DNA from: Oscillospiraceae bacterium | Lineage (GTDB): Bacteria; Bacillota_A; Clostridia; Oscillospirales; Oscillospiraceae | Direction of reading: 5' to 3' | DNA: 17,033 nt | Assembly (NCBI GenBank): GCA_017411665.1 | Contig: JAFQPT010000162.1 | Coordinates: 1 to 17,033, forward strand | Part shown: piece after piece, positions 1 to 6,858 of the stretch | Position numbering within the stretch: the stretch's first letter is position 1 | Layout of the letters: each line of letters starts with the position of its first letter | The notes under the pieces: generated by a model | The model's input: the letters and a program-made list of their open reading frames with translations, nothing else | Database searches by the model: none | What the model was told of the DNA's origin: nothing | Translations under genes and position numbers: made by a program

Positions 1-236
1 GAGGACCGGGATGGACAGACCTCTGGTGCACCAGTTGTCGTGCCAACGGCACAGCTGGGTAGCTACGTCTGGACGAGATAAACGCTGAAGGCATCTAAGC
101 GTGAAACTCCCCCTAAGATAAGATCTCCCATCCGAAAGGAGTAAGAGCTGATGAAGACTACATCGTAGATAGGCCGGAAGTGTAAGTGTGGTAACACATT
201 CAGCTGACCGGTACTAATAGCTCGAGGGCTTGACCT
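1..236 (+). rRNA. 23S ribosomal RNA, 3' end (partial)
   Basis: The window opens inside the sarcin-ricin loop region: gaggaccgggatggacagac is the 3' part of the near-universal agtacgagaggaccgggatgg element. It runs through the conserved last helices and ends near gagggcttgacc, which is the usual 3' terminus of clostridial 23S genes. Only about the last 236 bases are present, and the exact mature end is uncertain by a few bases. No 5S gene follows directly; an 80-base spacer leads into tRNA-Glu. Confidence 0.95.
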
Positions 237-318
237 AAACAAGAATTTGTGCAGGCGAATGAGCCTTGAACTCTAACATTCATCTCTGTTCGGTTTTGAA
301 GGTGCAGTTAATTAGTTT

Positions 319-393
319 GGCCCGTTGGTCAAGCGGTCAAGACGGGAGCCTCTCACGCTCCAATCAGGGGTTCGACTCCCCTACGGGTCACCA
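319..393 (+). tRNA. tRNA-Glu (anticodon CTC)
   Basis: A full cloverleaf can be drawn. Acceptor ggcccgt pairs with acgggtc, the D stem is gtc/gac, and anticodon stem ggagc/gctcc holds loop ctctcac with CTC at positions 34-36. The T arm is agggg-ttcgact-cccct, and CCA is encoded. The acceptor and D arm match the usual bacterial tRNA-Glu. CTC reads GAG; most bacteria rely on the TTC isoacceptor, so this is probably an accessory Glu tRNA. It lies between 23S and 5S, so it is presumably cut out of the rRNA precursor. Confidence 0.93.
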
Positions 394-409
394 CTGATAA
401 ATTTTATAT

Positions 410-485
410 GCACCTTTAGCTCGGTTGGTAGAGCACCTGACTCTTAATCAGGGTGTCCAGGGTTCGAGTCCCTGAAGGTGTACCA
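410..485 (+). tRNA. tRNA-Lys (anticodon CTT), copy 1
   Basis: Acceptor gcacctt pairs with aaggtgt (first pair G-U). The D stem is gctc/gagc, and anticodon stem cctga/tcagg holds loop ctcttaa, giving anticodon CTT (reads AAG). The T arm is caggg-ttcgagt-ccctg. CCA is encoded at 483-485. Position 14 of the tRNA (base 423) is G, where nearly all tRNAs have A14, which forms the reverse-Hoogsteen pair with U8; copy 2 has the normal A. It is followed 3 bases later by a 5S gene. Confidence 0.92.
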
Positions 486-488
486 AAA

Positions 489-605
<117 letters not shown>

Positions 606-610
606 CTAAG

Positions 611-637
611 ACCACAGTCGTTAGACTGTGGTTTTAG
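611..637 (+). terminator. Terminator-like or processing hairpin after first 5S
   Basis: A 9-bp perfect stem, accacagtc/gactgtggt, with a gtta loop is followed by tttagctt. The U tract is short and broken, so termination may be incomplete. That would fit a second tRNA-Lys-5S unit located only 20 bases further on. An RNase processing role is an alternative. Confidence 0.5.
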
Positions 638-656
638 CTTGTCTAAATTTACATAT

Positions 657-729
657 GCACCTTTAGCTCAGTTGGTAGAGCACCTGACTCTTAATCAGGG
701 TGTCCAGGGTTCGAGTCCCTGAAGGTGTA
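657..729 (+). tRNA. tRNA-Lys (anticodon CTT), copy 2
   Basis: Identical to the first tRNA-Lys body except at position 14, where base 670 is the canonical A instead of G. The 3' end differs: discriminator A729 is followed by caa (730-732) rather than cca. The CCA tail is therefore not encoded and would need CCA-adding enzyme after processing. The gene sits upstream of the second 5S copy with an 8-base spacer. Confidence 0.92.
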
Positions 730-736
730 CAATACA

Positions 737-853
<117 letters not shown>

Positions 854-858
854 CACAG

Positions 859-894
859 AAACCCACAGTTGAAAAGCTGTGGGTTTTGTTTTAT
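859..894 (+). terminator. Rho-independent terminator of the rRNA operon
   Basis: Stem aaacccacag/ctgtgggttt (859-868 with 877-886) with an 8-base loop is followed by ttgtttt. It lies 6 bases after the second 5S and ends the rRNA transcription unit. Confidence 0.85.
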
Positions 895-935
895 AGTTAA
901 ACTGTAGAAATATTGCGAGTTTGGAGTTTTGGTAT

Positions 936-2036
936 ATGGATCTGTACGATAAACTTTTGGAAGTCAGTCGCCTGTTCCGAATCGATTATGAATATCTTGG
1001 TTATGAAACCATTCAAATGGGGAATGTCAACAAGACCTATAAAGTGAATTTCATGCTGCCGGAAGGGAAGCCTAAGTCTTTCCTTGTGCAGAATGTAAAT
1101 ACATATGCGTTTCGCAACCCCATTGGTCTTATGGAAAATATTGATAAAGTGACCGAACATATTCGCGCAAAAAAGCCGGGTCAGCTTGCTCTGCATTTCC
1201 ATCATACTGCAGACCGCAAGACCTATGTTGAAGATGGTGAAAATTTCTGGAGAATGACCAATTATGTTCATTCCGTGACCTTTAATACATCTACAGATCA
1301 TAATATTCTCTGGAATACCGGTAAAGCTTTTGGGGAGTTTCAGAATAATCTGAGCGATTTTGATCCCAGTAATATGATTGAAACGATTCCGGGCTTCCAC
1401 AATACCAGACAGAGATATGAAAAATTTGCACAGTCTGTTTCAGATGATTTGATGGGTCGTGCGGCACAGGTGCAGGAAGAAATAGATTTCTTAATGTCTG
1501 TGAAGGAACGGGCATGTATTCTGACGGATATGCAGCAGGCAGGTAAGCTGCCTTTGCGTGTTACCCATAATGATACCAAAATCAACAATGTTTTGTTTGA
1601 CCCCGAAACCGGAAACTCTATGATCGTTATTGATTTGGACACGGTTATGCCCGGCGTGATGGGACACGATTTTGGAGATGCCATTCGTTTTGCAGCAAAT
1701 TATGTTGAGGAAGACTGTCCTGAATGCGAAAAAGCAGGGGTGAATATGGAGGTATTCCGTGCCTTTGCAGATGGTTTCTTGTCTATGACGGTTGACAGTA
1801 TGACACAGACCGAAATTGATACGCTGGCTTTGAGTTGTTTTTCTATTGCGGCTGAGCTAGCTACTCGATTTTTGGCTGACTATCTGGATGGCGATAAATA
1901 TTTCAAAATTTCCTATCCAGAACACAATCTGGTACGTACCCGCTGCCAGATTGCGCTGGCAAAGGACATGCTCGATAAGATGGACGAGATGGAACAAATC
2001 GTTTGCGAGTGTGTTGCTGCTGCGAAATGTAAGTAA
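936..2036 (+). CDS. APH-fold sugar kinase, NahK-like
   Basis: A 366-residue protein of the aminoglycoside phosphotransferase/choline kinase fold. The catalytic loop HNDTKINN (about residues 211-218, HxD...N pattern) and the metal-binding DLDTVMPG (about 233-240) are intact. This pair of motifs and the length closely resemble N-acetylhexosamine 1-kinase (NahK, long mis-annotated as mucin desulfatase), which phosphorylates GlcNAc/GalNAc at C1 in the lacto-N-biose/galacto-N-biose pathway. The ATG at 936 is preferred over an in-frame TTG at 921 because GGAG at 923-926 is correctly spaced for it. No lacto-N-biose phosphorylase or epimerase gene is adjacent, so the substrate is inferred. It is a single-gene unit between the rRNA terminator and its own terminator. 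Confidence 0.82.
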   Translation: MDLYDKLLEVSRLFRIDYEYLGYETIQMGNVNKTYKVNFMLPEGKPKSFLVQNVNTYAFRNPIGLMENIDKVTEHIRAKKPGQLALHFHHTADRKTYVEDGENFWRMTNYVHSVTFNTSTDHNILWNTGKAFGEFQNNLSDFDPSNMIETIPGFHNTRQRYEKFAQSVSDDLMGRAAQVQEEIDFLMSVKERACILTDMQQAGKLPLRVTHNDTKINNVLFDPETGNSMIVIDLDTVMPGVMGHDFGDAIRFAANYVEEDCPECEKAGVNMEVFRAFADGFLSMTVDSMTQTEIDTLALSCFSIAAELATRFLADYLDGDKYFKISYPEHNLVRTRCQIALAKDMLDKMDEMEQIVCECVAAAKCK

Positions 2037-2042
2037 AATTCC

Positions 2043-2079
2043 AATCCCCTTGACACCGCAAAGGTCAAGGGGATTTTTT
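2043..2079 (+). terminator. Rho-independent terminator after the sugar kinase
   Basis: A perfect 12-bp stem, aatccccttgac/gtcaaggggatt, has a 9-base loop and a run of six T. It lies 7 bases after the stop codon. Confidence 0.9.
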
Positions 2080-2085
2080 GTCAGG

Positions 2086-2230
2086 GTGGAAAACTCGGTG
2101 GAAAAGTGGAAAACTTATGTGAACCGAACCACAATATTTAGTGGGAAATTCATCGAATCATCCAAGAAAATGTGGAATACTTTCCATAACTCCTAATATC
2201 ATTTTCCACTTTTCATAAAAGTTTTCAACA
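2086..2230. other. Intergenic region with GTGGAAAA/TTTTCCAC repeats
   Basis: The spacer between two convergent genes carries three same-direction gtggaaaa motifs (starts 2086, 2098, 2106), then tgtggaata (2171), ttttccact (2202) and ttttcaaca (2222) in the opposite direction. These are near-matches to the DnaA box TTATCCACA, with one to three mismatches. The same motif types recur at 4454-4516. DnaA binding is an inference. No gene is visible here. Confidence 0.45.
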
Positions 2231-2246
2231 AAATTATTTACAGAAA

Positions 2247-2618
2247 TCAGCGGTTTTTGTCGTGGGGCTTGCAGACAAAAGATGCCACAAGGCCAAAAAA
2301 GACAGCTGCGCAGATTCCCCCTGCCGCAGAGGTGAAGCCTCCTGTGAAAATACCGAGGAAGCCGTCTTTTGCGATTGCTGTCTGCACACCTTTGGCAAGG
2401 GTGTTGCCAAAGCCGAGCAGAGGAACGGTAGCACCTGCGCCTGCCCATTTGACAAGGGGCTCATATAGTCCGAAACCACCCAATATAACACCGACGACCA
2501 CGTATGATGTGAGAATTCGTGCAGGGGTCAGTTTTGTTTGATCAATGAGAATCTGACCAATCAGACAAAGAATCCCTCCCACCAGAAATGCTTTTCCATA
2601 TTCAAGAATAGTCTCCAT
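2247..2618 (-). CDS. spoVAE: Stage V sporulation protein AE (SpoVAE/SpoVAEb)
   Basis: A 123-residue, almost wholly hydrophobic membrane protein. It has recognisable SpoVAEb signatures: an N-terminal FLVGGILCLIGQILID segment, then TKLTPARILTSYVVVG, the glycine-rich WAGAGATVPLLGFGNTL, and a C-terminal segment ending in a basic tail. In Bacillus, SpoVA proteins form the channel that moves dipicolinic acid into the forespore and releases it at germination. The ATG overlaps the spoVAD stop codon by one base (TAATG), so the two are translationally coupled. Longer in-frame upstream starts lie inside spoVAD and are unlikely. Expression in the forespore under sigma-G is expected from the family; I did not find a convincing promoter. 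Confidence 0.93.
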   Translation of the reverse strand: METILEYGKAFLVGGILCLIGQILIDQTKLTPARILTSYVVVGVILGGFGLYEPLVKWAGAGATVPLLGFGNTLAKGVQTAIAKDGFLGIFTGGFTSAAGGICAAVFFGLVASFVCKPHDKNR

Positions 2619-3646
2619 TATGCTTTCCCCGCTTTCTTCGCTTCGATTGCAACGGCATGACAGATTCCGGGAATGGACAGACCTTGCTGGGTTGATGTGG
2701 CAGACAGTAACGCACCGGTGGCAGAGAACAATACCCGTTTCCATAGTCCCGAATTGAGGTTTCCAAGGATATGACCGCACAGTACCGAGGCAGCGCATCC
2801 GCATCCGGATGCACCCGCATGTACGTCCTGTCGGTTTCGGTCAAACATCAGCAGTCCGCAGTCAAAATAACGGTCAGATAAGTCAAATCCGTCTTTTTGA
2901 AATTGCTCCAGAATGACACGGTGACCGATTGCGCCCAAATCCCCGGTGAAAATTGCATCATAGTCCATAGGTGAGCGTCCGGTGTCCCGAAAGTGGGCGG
3001 ATAAGGTATCATATGCAGCAGGTGCCATGGCGGCACCCATATTTGCACCGTCTGTGATGCCTTTGTCCCGAATGATGCCTGTGGTCACGTGGGTGATGGT
3101 GGGACCGTTTCCTTGTGCGGTGAGGATTACAGCCCCTGCGCCTGTTACGGTCCATTGCGCGGTAGGAGTACGAACTCCACCATATTCCAGCGGAAAGCGA
3201 AATTGACGTTCACTGGAGCAGAAATGGGAGCTGGCGGATGCGCATAGCGTTTTTGCGAACCCACCGTCGATGAGCATTGCGCCAAGGCTCAGGCTTTCAG
3301 CCATGGTGGAGCAGGCACCGTATAATCCGAAATAGGGTACGTTGGAATTCCGCATGGCAAAGGCAGACCCTGTGCATTGATTCAATAGGTCGCCGCTGAG
3401 GATGTAGTCTAAGGTTTGGGGGATGATGCCTCCCTTGCTGCAGACAAGCTCGAAGCAGTGCCTGTGCATTTCACTCTCGCCTTGTTCCCATGTGGGCTGC
3501 CCGAAATAGCTGTCAGTTTCAATGTAATCAAAGGTATCTCTCAGTGGGCCACTGCCTTCTGTTTTTCCCACAACGGATGCCCATGCATGAATGGTTGGCG
3601 GGTGTTCCGTTTGGATGGTCTGACGACCCAGTCGCTTTTGTTTCAT
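2618..3646 (-). CDS. spoVAD: Stage V sporulation protein AD (SpoVAD)
   Basis: A 342-residue protein with the thiolase-like fold of SpoVAD, close to the usual length of about 338. Diagnostic stretches are YFGLYGACSTMAESL, ASSHFCSSERQFRFPLEYGG, PTAQWTVTGAGA, NMGAAMAPAA and FTGDLGAIG, matching the Bacillus family closely. SpoVAD is a soluble, membrane-associated subunit that binds dipicolinic acid in the forespore. The start has a strong ribosome binding site (GGAGG, 3655-3660 complement). SpoVAE follows with a one-base overlap. SpoVAC, usually the gene just before spoVAD, is absent: the next gene upstream is divergent and unrelated. Confidence 0.95.
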   Translation of the reverse strand: MKQKRLGRQTIQTEHPPTIHAWASVVGKTEGSGPLRDTFDYIETDSYFGQPTWEQGESEMHRHCFELVCSKGGIIPQTLDYILSGDLLNQCTGSAFAMRNSNVPYFGLYGACSTMAESLSLGAMLIDGGFAKTLCASASSHFCSSERQFRFPLEYGGVRTPTAQWTVTGAGAVILTAQGNGPTITHVTTGIIRDKGITDGANMGAAMAPAAYDTLSAHFRDTGRSPMDYDAIFTGDLGAIGHRVILEQFQKDGFDLSDRYFDCGLLMFDRNRQDVHAGASGCGCAASVLCGHILGNLNSGLWKRVLFSATGALLSATSTQQGLSIPGICHAVAIEAKKAGKA

Positions 3647-3702
3647 GGTATATTTCCTCCAATGGAGTTAGTTTTTTCTTTTCAGTGGAAAATATGCAGG
3701 TC

Positions 3703-3731
3703 TGTACATTTGCAACGGAATCGGGTATGAT
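3703..3731 (+). promoter_or_regulatory. Candidate sigma-A promoter of the HAD gene
   Basis: TGTACA (-35, 4 of 6 consensus), a 17-base spacer and TATGAT (-10, 5 of 6) place transcription start near 3738. That is about 25 bases before the ATG at 3763. It supports the short start rather than the longer open frame running back to 3490. Confidence 0.5.
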
Positions 3732-3762
3732 ATTTCTACTGACAGAAGGTAAGGTGACAGAT

Positions 3763-4446
3763 ATGTATGATATCGTATTGCTGGACGCGGATATGACCAT
3801 TTGGGATTTTGAGGCATCGGAAAAACTGGCTTTGGCAGATACTGTCCGCCACATGGGTGCGGAGCCTACAGAAGAAGTAACTGCGTTTTATCATAATATC
3901 AACAGCGCGCTTTGGAAGGCATTTGATTTGAAGCAGGTAACAAAAGAGGAGCTGTCCTACCGCAGATTTGCGGATTTGCTGGAATTCGTGGGAAAAGACG
4001 GAGACCCTCTGGCACTCAACGCGTATTACCAGAAGCAACTGGGTGAACACTCCATTATGCTGCCCGGTGCAGAGGATATGTGCCGCACATTGGCGGAGAA
4101 GTGCACCTTGTATATCCTTACGAACGGAATGCATGTGGCGCAGGTTGGCCGATTTGAAAAGTCTCCCATCAAGAAATACATCACGGATATGTTTATCTCC
4201 GAGGATATGGGATGTCAGAAGCCCGATAAGGAATACTATGACAAGGTGTTTTCTATCATTGGTTTGGAGGACAAATCCCGTGCTGTTATGGTTGGGGACA
4301 GCCTGACCTCCGATATTCGCGGCGGCATCAACGGCGGTGTGGACACGATTTGGTACAATGCCAAAAGAAAGCCCTTTGACCCCGCAATCATGCCGACCTA
4401 TACGGCGTATACCATGGACGAAATTGTGGAGCGGGTCTTTGCATAA
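3763..4446 (+). CDS. YjjG-family HAD pyrimidine 5'-nucleotidase
   Basis: A 227-residue HAD-superfamily phosphatase. Motif I is DADMT (D8 nucleophile, D10 acid/base), motif II is ILTNG (T120), motif III lysine lies in QKPDKEYY (K153), and motif IV is VGDSLTSD (D179, D184). A helical cap domain of about residues 15-95 is of type C1. The N terminus YDIVLLDADMTIWDFE and overall plan fit the YjjG group, which hydrolyses non-canonical pyrimidine nucleoside monophosphates and may clean the nucleotide pool. The start is chosen at 3763 because AAGGTG at 3751-3756 precedes it and motif I must lie near the N terminus. It is divergent from spoVAD. The exact substrate is not shown by the sequence. Confidence 0.85.
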   Translation: MYDIVLLDADMTIWDFEASEKLALADTVRHMGAEPTEEVTAFYHNINSALWKAFDLKQVTKEELSYRRFADLLEFVGKDGDPLALNAYYQKQLGEHSIMLPGAEDMCRTLAEKCTLYILTNGMHVAQVGRFEKSPIKKYITDMFISEDMGCQKPDKEYYDKVFSIIGLEDKSRAVMVGDSLTSDIRGGINGGVDTIWYNAKRKPFDPAIMPTYTAYTMDEIVERVFA

Positions 4447-4453
4447 GCACGTT

Positions 4454-4516
4454 TTATCCACACAGTTTCCCACATTTTCAACAGAGTTTTCCACACCTAT
4501 GTTCATATGTGGAAAA
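4454..4516. other. Cluster of five DnaA-box-like 9-mers
   Basis: One perfect consensus box TTATCCACA (4454-4462) is followed on the same strand by tttcccaca (4466), ttttcaaca (4475) and ttttccaca (4487). An inverted tgtggaaaa lies at 4508-4516. Same-strand starts are spaced 12, 9 and 12 bases. The cluster fills the 87-base gap between two co-directional genes. DnaA is the obvious candidate ligand, but no replication gene is nearby. Confidence 0.6.
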
Positions 4517-4533
4517 CAAAGGGAGAGAATCAG

Positions 4534-5238
4534 ATGAAAATTACGTTTATTGCCCATAGTGCGTTTCTGGTAGAGCTGGAGCGAAGCACATTGCTGTTTG
4601 ATTGGACGGGGGAAGTGCCGCTGCCGCAGTTTGACCGCAGCAAGCCCTTGTATGTGTTTGCAAGTCATCATCACGGCGACCACTATACACCCAGAATTTT
4701 TTCTCTGGGGATGGAGAATGTAACCTATATTCTGGCGAGTTGTATTCGATTGTCTGCCAAGCGAAAGGCGGGGCTAGGGATTGATGATACAAAGGTCTAT
4801 CGCTTAAGAGCGGGGATTACACAGCGCATAGATGGCCTGGAAATCTCTACAGTGCGTTCCAACGATGCGGGAGTTGCGTTCACTGTGCGCACAGCCGAGG
4901 GCAGTTTCTTCCATGCAGGTGACCTGAACGACTGGTATTGGGCTGAGGAAGCAGTGGAATGGAACGAAATGATTAAGGCAGGCTTTTTGAAATCCCTTGC
5001 AGCACTGAAGGGGTTGTCTGTGGATGTGGCGTTTTTACCCCTGGATGGACGGTTGGGAGAGGCGTTTTATTGGGGATTCCACCAATTCATGGAATCCATC
5101 GACTGCAAATATGCGTTCCCCATGCATTGTTGGGAGGATTTTTCTGTGATTCCACGCTTGAAACAGCTGTCGGAAAGTCAGCCCTATCGTGCGCGGGTTG
5201 CGGACATTATGGAGAACGGACAGACATTTGTATTCTGA
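4534..5238 (+). CDS. Metallo-beta-lactamase-fold hydrolase, UlaG-like
   Basis: A 234-residue MBL-fold protein. The zinc-binding motif HxHxDH appears as HHHGDH (residues 45-50). A second metal site is visible in FFHAGDLNDW (around 128-136) and a late histidine lies in FPMHCWED. The opening ITFIAHSAFLVE...LLFDW is typical of the UlaG/RomA-like branch of soluble metal-dependent hydrolases, a group with varied substrates including lactones and phosphodiesters. The ATG at 4534 is preferred because GGGAGAG (4521-4527) precedes it; an in-frame ATG at 4507 overlaps the DnaA-box-like cluster. No signal peptide is seen, so it is cytoplasmic. Substrate unknown. Confidence 0.8.
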   Translation: MKITFIAHSAFLVELERSTLLFDWTGEVPLPQFDRSKPLYVFASHHHGDHYTPRIFSLGMENVTYILASCIRLSAKRKAGLGIDDTKVYRLRAGITQRIDGLEISTVRSNDAGVAFTVRTAEGSFFHAGDLNDWYWAEEAVEWNEMIKAGFLKSLAALKGLSVDVAFLPLDGRLGEAFYWGFHQFMESIDCKYAFPMHCWEDFSVIPRLKQLSESQPYRARVADIMENGQTFVF

Positions 5239-5270
5239 TTTTGCAAGTTTACATTCATTTAATATGCAGG

Positions 5271-5306
5271 AAATGCCTCGACACGCATTTGCGTGTCGAG
5301 GCATTT
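5271..5306. terminator. Perfect 16-bp stem hairpin after the MBL gene
   Basis: The arms aaatgcctcgacacgc and gcgtgtcgaggcattt are perfectly complementary around an attt loop. It begins 32 bases after the stop codon. The trailing sequence is gatatatc rather than a T run, so it is a very stable hairpin that lacks the classic U tract. It may be a terminator, an mRNA 3'-end stabiliser or a protein-binding palindrome. Confidence 0.6.
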
Positions 5307-5474
5307 GATATATCAGATAATGTGAAAAATTCTAAATATTCCGAAAATTTGGAAAATAATCAATGTTGAAGTAAAATGAGGTAAAAATTTCCCAAAATTG
5401 TTCATGAAATTTAGGTTGTTCGTCAAGAAAGGATTTCCACAAAATTTGCAAGTTATGATTGTTTATACTGTCAA

Positions 5475-5504
5475 TTTACGCAGATAGAATTGCGGTGATA
5501 TAAT
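5475..5504 (+). promoter_or_regulatory. Sigma-A promoter with extended -10, for the symporter
   Basis: TTTACG (-35), an 18-base spacer and a perfect TATAAT at 5499-5504 preceded by TGA, giving an extended TGnTATAAT. Upstream, 5310-5470 is strongly AT-rich with A and T tracts, which could act as an UP element or regulator-binding region. Apart from the 5271-5306 hairpin and this promoter, I see nothing else in 5239-5560. Confidence 0.75.
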
Positions 5505-5560
5505 TAATTTGTATTGAGGAAATATTTAGAACAAGAAAAGAAGGAAAGGTGCAGGACTTT

Positions 5561-6793
5561 ATGGAAAAAAAGAAAAAAGTTAGCTTACCTCTGTTGATCT
5601 TTGGTGCAATGGTACTGGGTATTATCGTGGGCGGATGTGCTTCCGTAAATGAAAATGCAGTTGTATTCATCTCTACCTACATTAAGCCCTTTGGCACGAT
5701 TTTTGTAAATCTGCTGAAGGCAGTTGTTGTTCCTGTTGTTTTAATCAGCATTGTCTGCGGTATGATCAGCATGGAAGACGTGAAGAAGGTTGGCTCTGTC
5801 GGCTGGAAAACTCTGGTATACTATATGTGCACGACTGCGGTTGCGATTGTAATCGGTCTGGTTGTTGCAAACCTGTTTAAGGGTGTCTTCCCTGTGCTGG
5901 AAACTGCAGATGCTGCGTATGAAGCCAAGAGTGCAAACTTCATGGATACCATTGTAAACATTTTCCCCAGCAATATGTGGTCTGCGTTCTTTAATGCAAA
6001 TATGCTGCAGGTTATCGTCATTGCGCTGGCATTGGGTGCAGGTATTCTGGTGACCGGTGAAGCAGCAAAGCCTGTTGTGGTTCTGGTAAACAGTCTGAAT
6101 GAAATCATCATGAATGTGATGATGGGCGTCATCAAGCTGACTCCCATTGGCGTATTTTGCCTGATGGCAGATACCGTTGCGGTCAACGGTCCCCAAATCA
6201 TCGGCTCTCTGGCAATGGTTCTGGGTGTATGTTACATCGGTTACCTGATTCATCTGCTGGGTGTATATTCTCTTACCATCAAGACTATGGGCGGCATGGC
6301 TCCCGGTAAGTTCCTGAGAGGCATGATTCCCGCAATTATCATGGCATTTACCTCTACCTCTTCCGTGGCAACACTGCCTGTGACCATGGACTGCTCCAGA
6401 CATCTGGGTGCAGACGATGAAATTGCATCCTTCGTTCTGCCTCTGGGCGCAACCATCAACATGGACGGTACCGCAATTTATATGGGCGTTACTTCCGTAT
6501 TTATTGCATCCTGCTATGGCGTGGATTTGACTCTGGCACAGATGGCGACCATTATTATCACCGCGACTTTGGCCTCCATCGGCACTGCAGGCGTTTCCGG
6601 TGCGGGTATGATTATGCTGGCAATGGTATTGGAATCCGTTGGCCTGCCTGTTGCAGGTATCGGTCTGATTGTGGGTGTTGACAAGATTTTTGATATGGGC
6701 CGTACCACTTTGAATATCACAGGCGACGCTTCCTGCGCAGTGATTGTTACCAACTGGGAAAAGAAGGCTGCCGCAAAGAAGGCTGCCCAGTAA
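5561..6793 (+). CDS. Dicarboxylate/amino acid:cation symporter (DAACS family)
   Basis: A 410-residue integral membrane transporter of the GltPh/DctA/EAAT family, with eight transmembrane segments and two re-entrant hairpins expected. HP1 carries the serine-rich FTSTSSVATLP, TM7 has NMDGT, and HP2 has GTAGVSGAG. TM8 reproduces the GltPh ligand set with exact spacing: D374, D378, R381, T382, N385 and D389 (D390/D394/R397/T398/N401/D405 in GltPh). The TM8 arginine indicates acidic substrates (glutamate, aspartate or C4-dicarboxylates) over neutral amino acids, taken up with Na+ or H+. The ATG at 5561 has AAAGGTG 9 bases upstream; a GTG at 5549 would add four residues. It is a single-gene unit with its own promoter and terminator. 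Confidence 0.93.
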   Translation: MEKKKKVSLPLLIFGAMVLGIIVGGCASVNENAVVFISTYIKPFGTIFVNLLKAVVVPVVLISIVCGMISMEDVKKVGSVGWKTLVYYMCTTAVAIVIGLVVANLFKGVFPVLETADAAYEAKSANFMDTIVNIFPSNMWSAFFNANMLQVIVIALALGAGILVTGEAAKPVVVLVNSLNEIIMNVMMGVIKLTPIGVFCLMADTVAVNGPQIIGSLAMVLGVCYIGYLIHLLGVYSLTIKTMGGMAPGKFLRGMIPAIIMAFTSTSSVATLPVTMDCSRHLGADDEIASFVLPLGATINMDGTAIYMGVTSVFIASCYGVDLTLAQMATIIITATLASIGTAGVSGAGMIMLAMVLESVGLPVAGIGLIVGVDKIFDMGRTTLNITGDASCAVIVTNWEKKAAAKKAAQ

Positions 6794-6805
6794 ATTTAGA
6801 ATCAT

Positions 6806-6839
6806 AAAACCCACAGCAATACATTTGCTGTGGGTTTTT
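6806..6839 (+). terminator. Rho-independent terminator after the symporter
   Basis: The 14-bp stem aaaacccacagcaa/ttgctgtgggtttt has a tacat loop and a T run at 6835-6839. It ends only 20 bases before the next start codon. Confidence 0.9.
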
Positions 6840-6858
6840 CTTATGGGATGGTGAGCGT

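Noticed and set aside
4454..4516. Replication origin oriC
   Set aside because: The DnaA-box-like cluster is suggestive, but no dnaA, dnaN, rpmH or obvious long AT-rich unwinding element is nearby, so oriC is not claimed.
5741..6814. Minus-strand open frame opposite the symporter
   Set aside because: Composition is His/Asn/Cys-rich and unlike a real protein; the symporter on the plus strand has all family residues.
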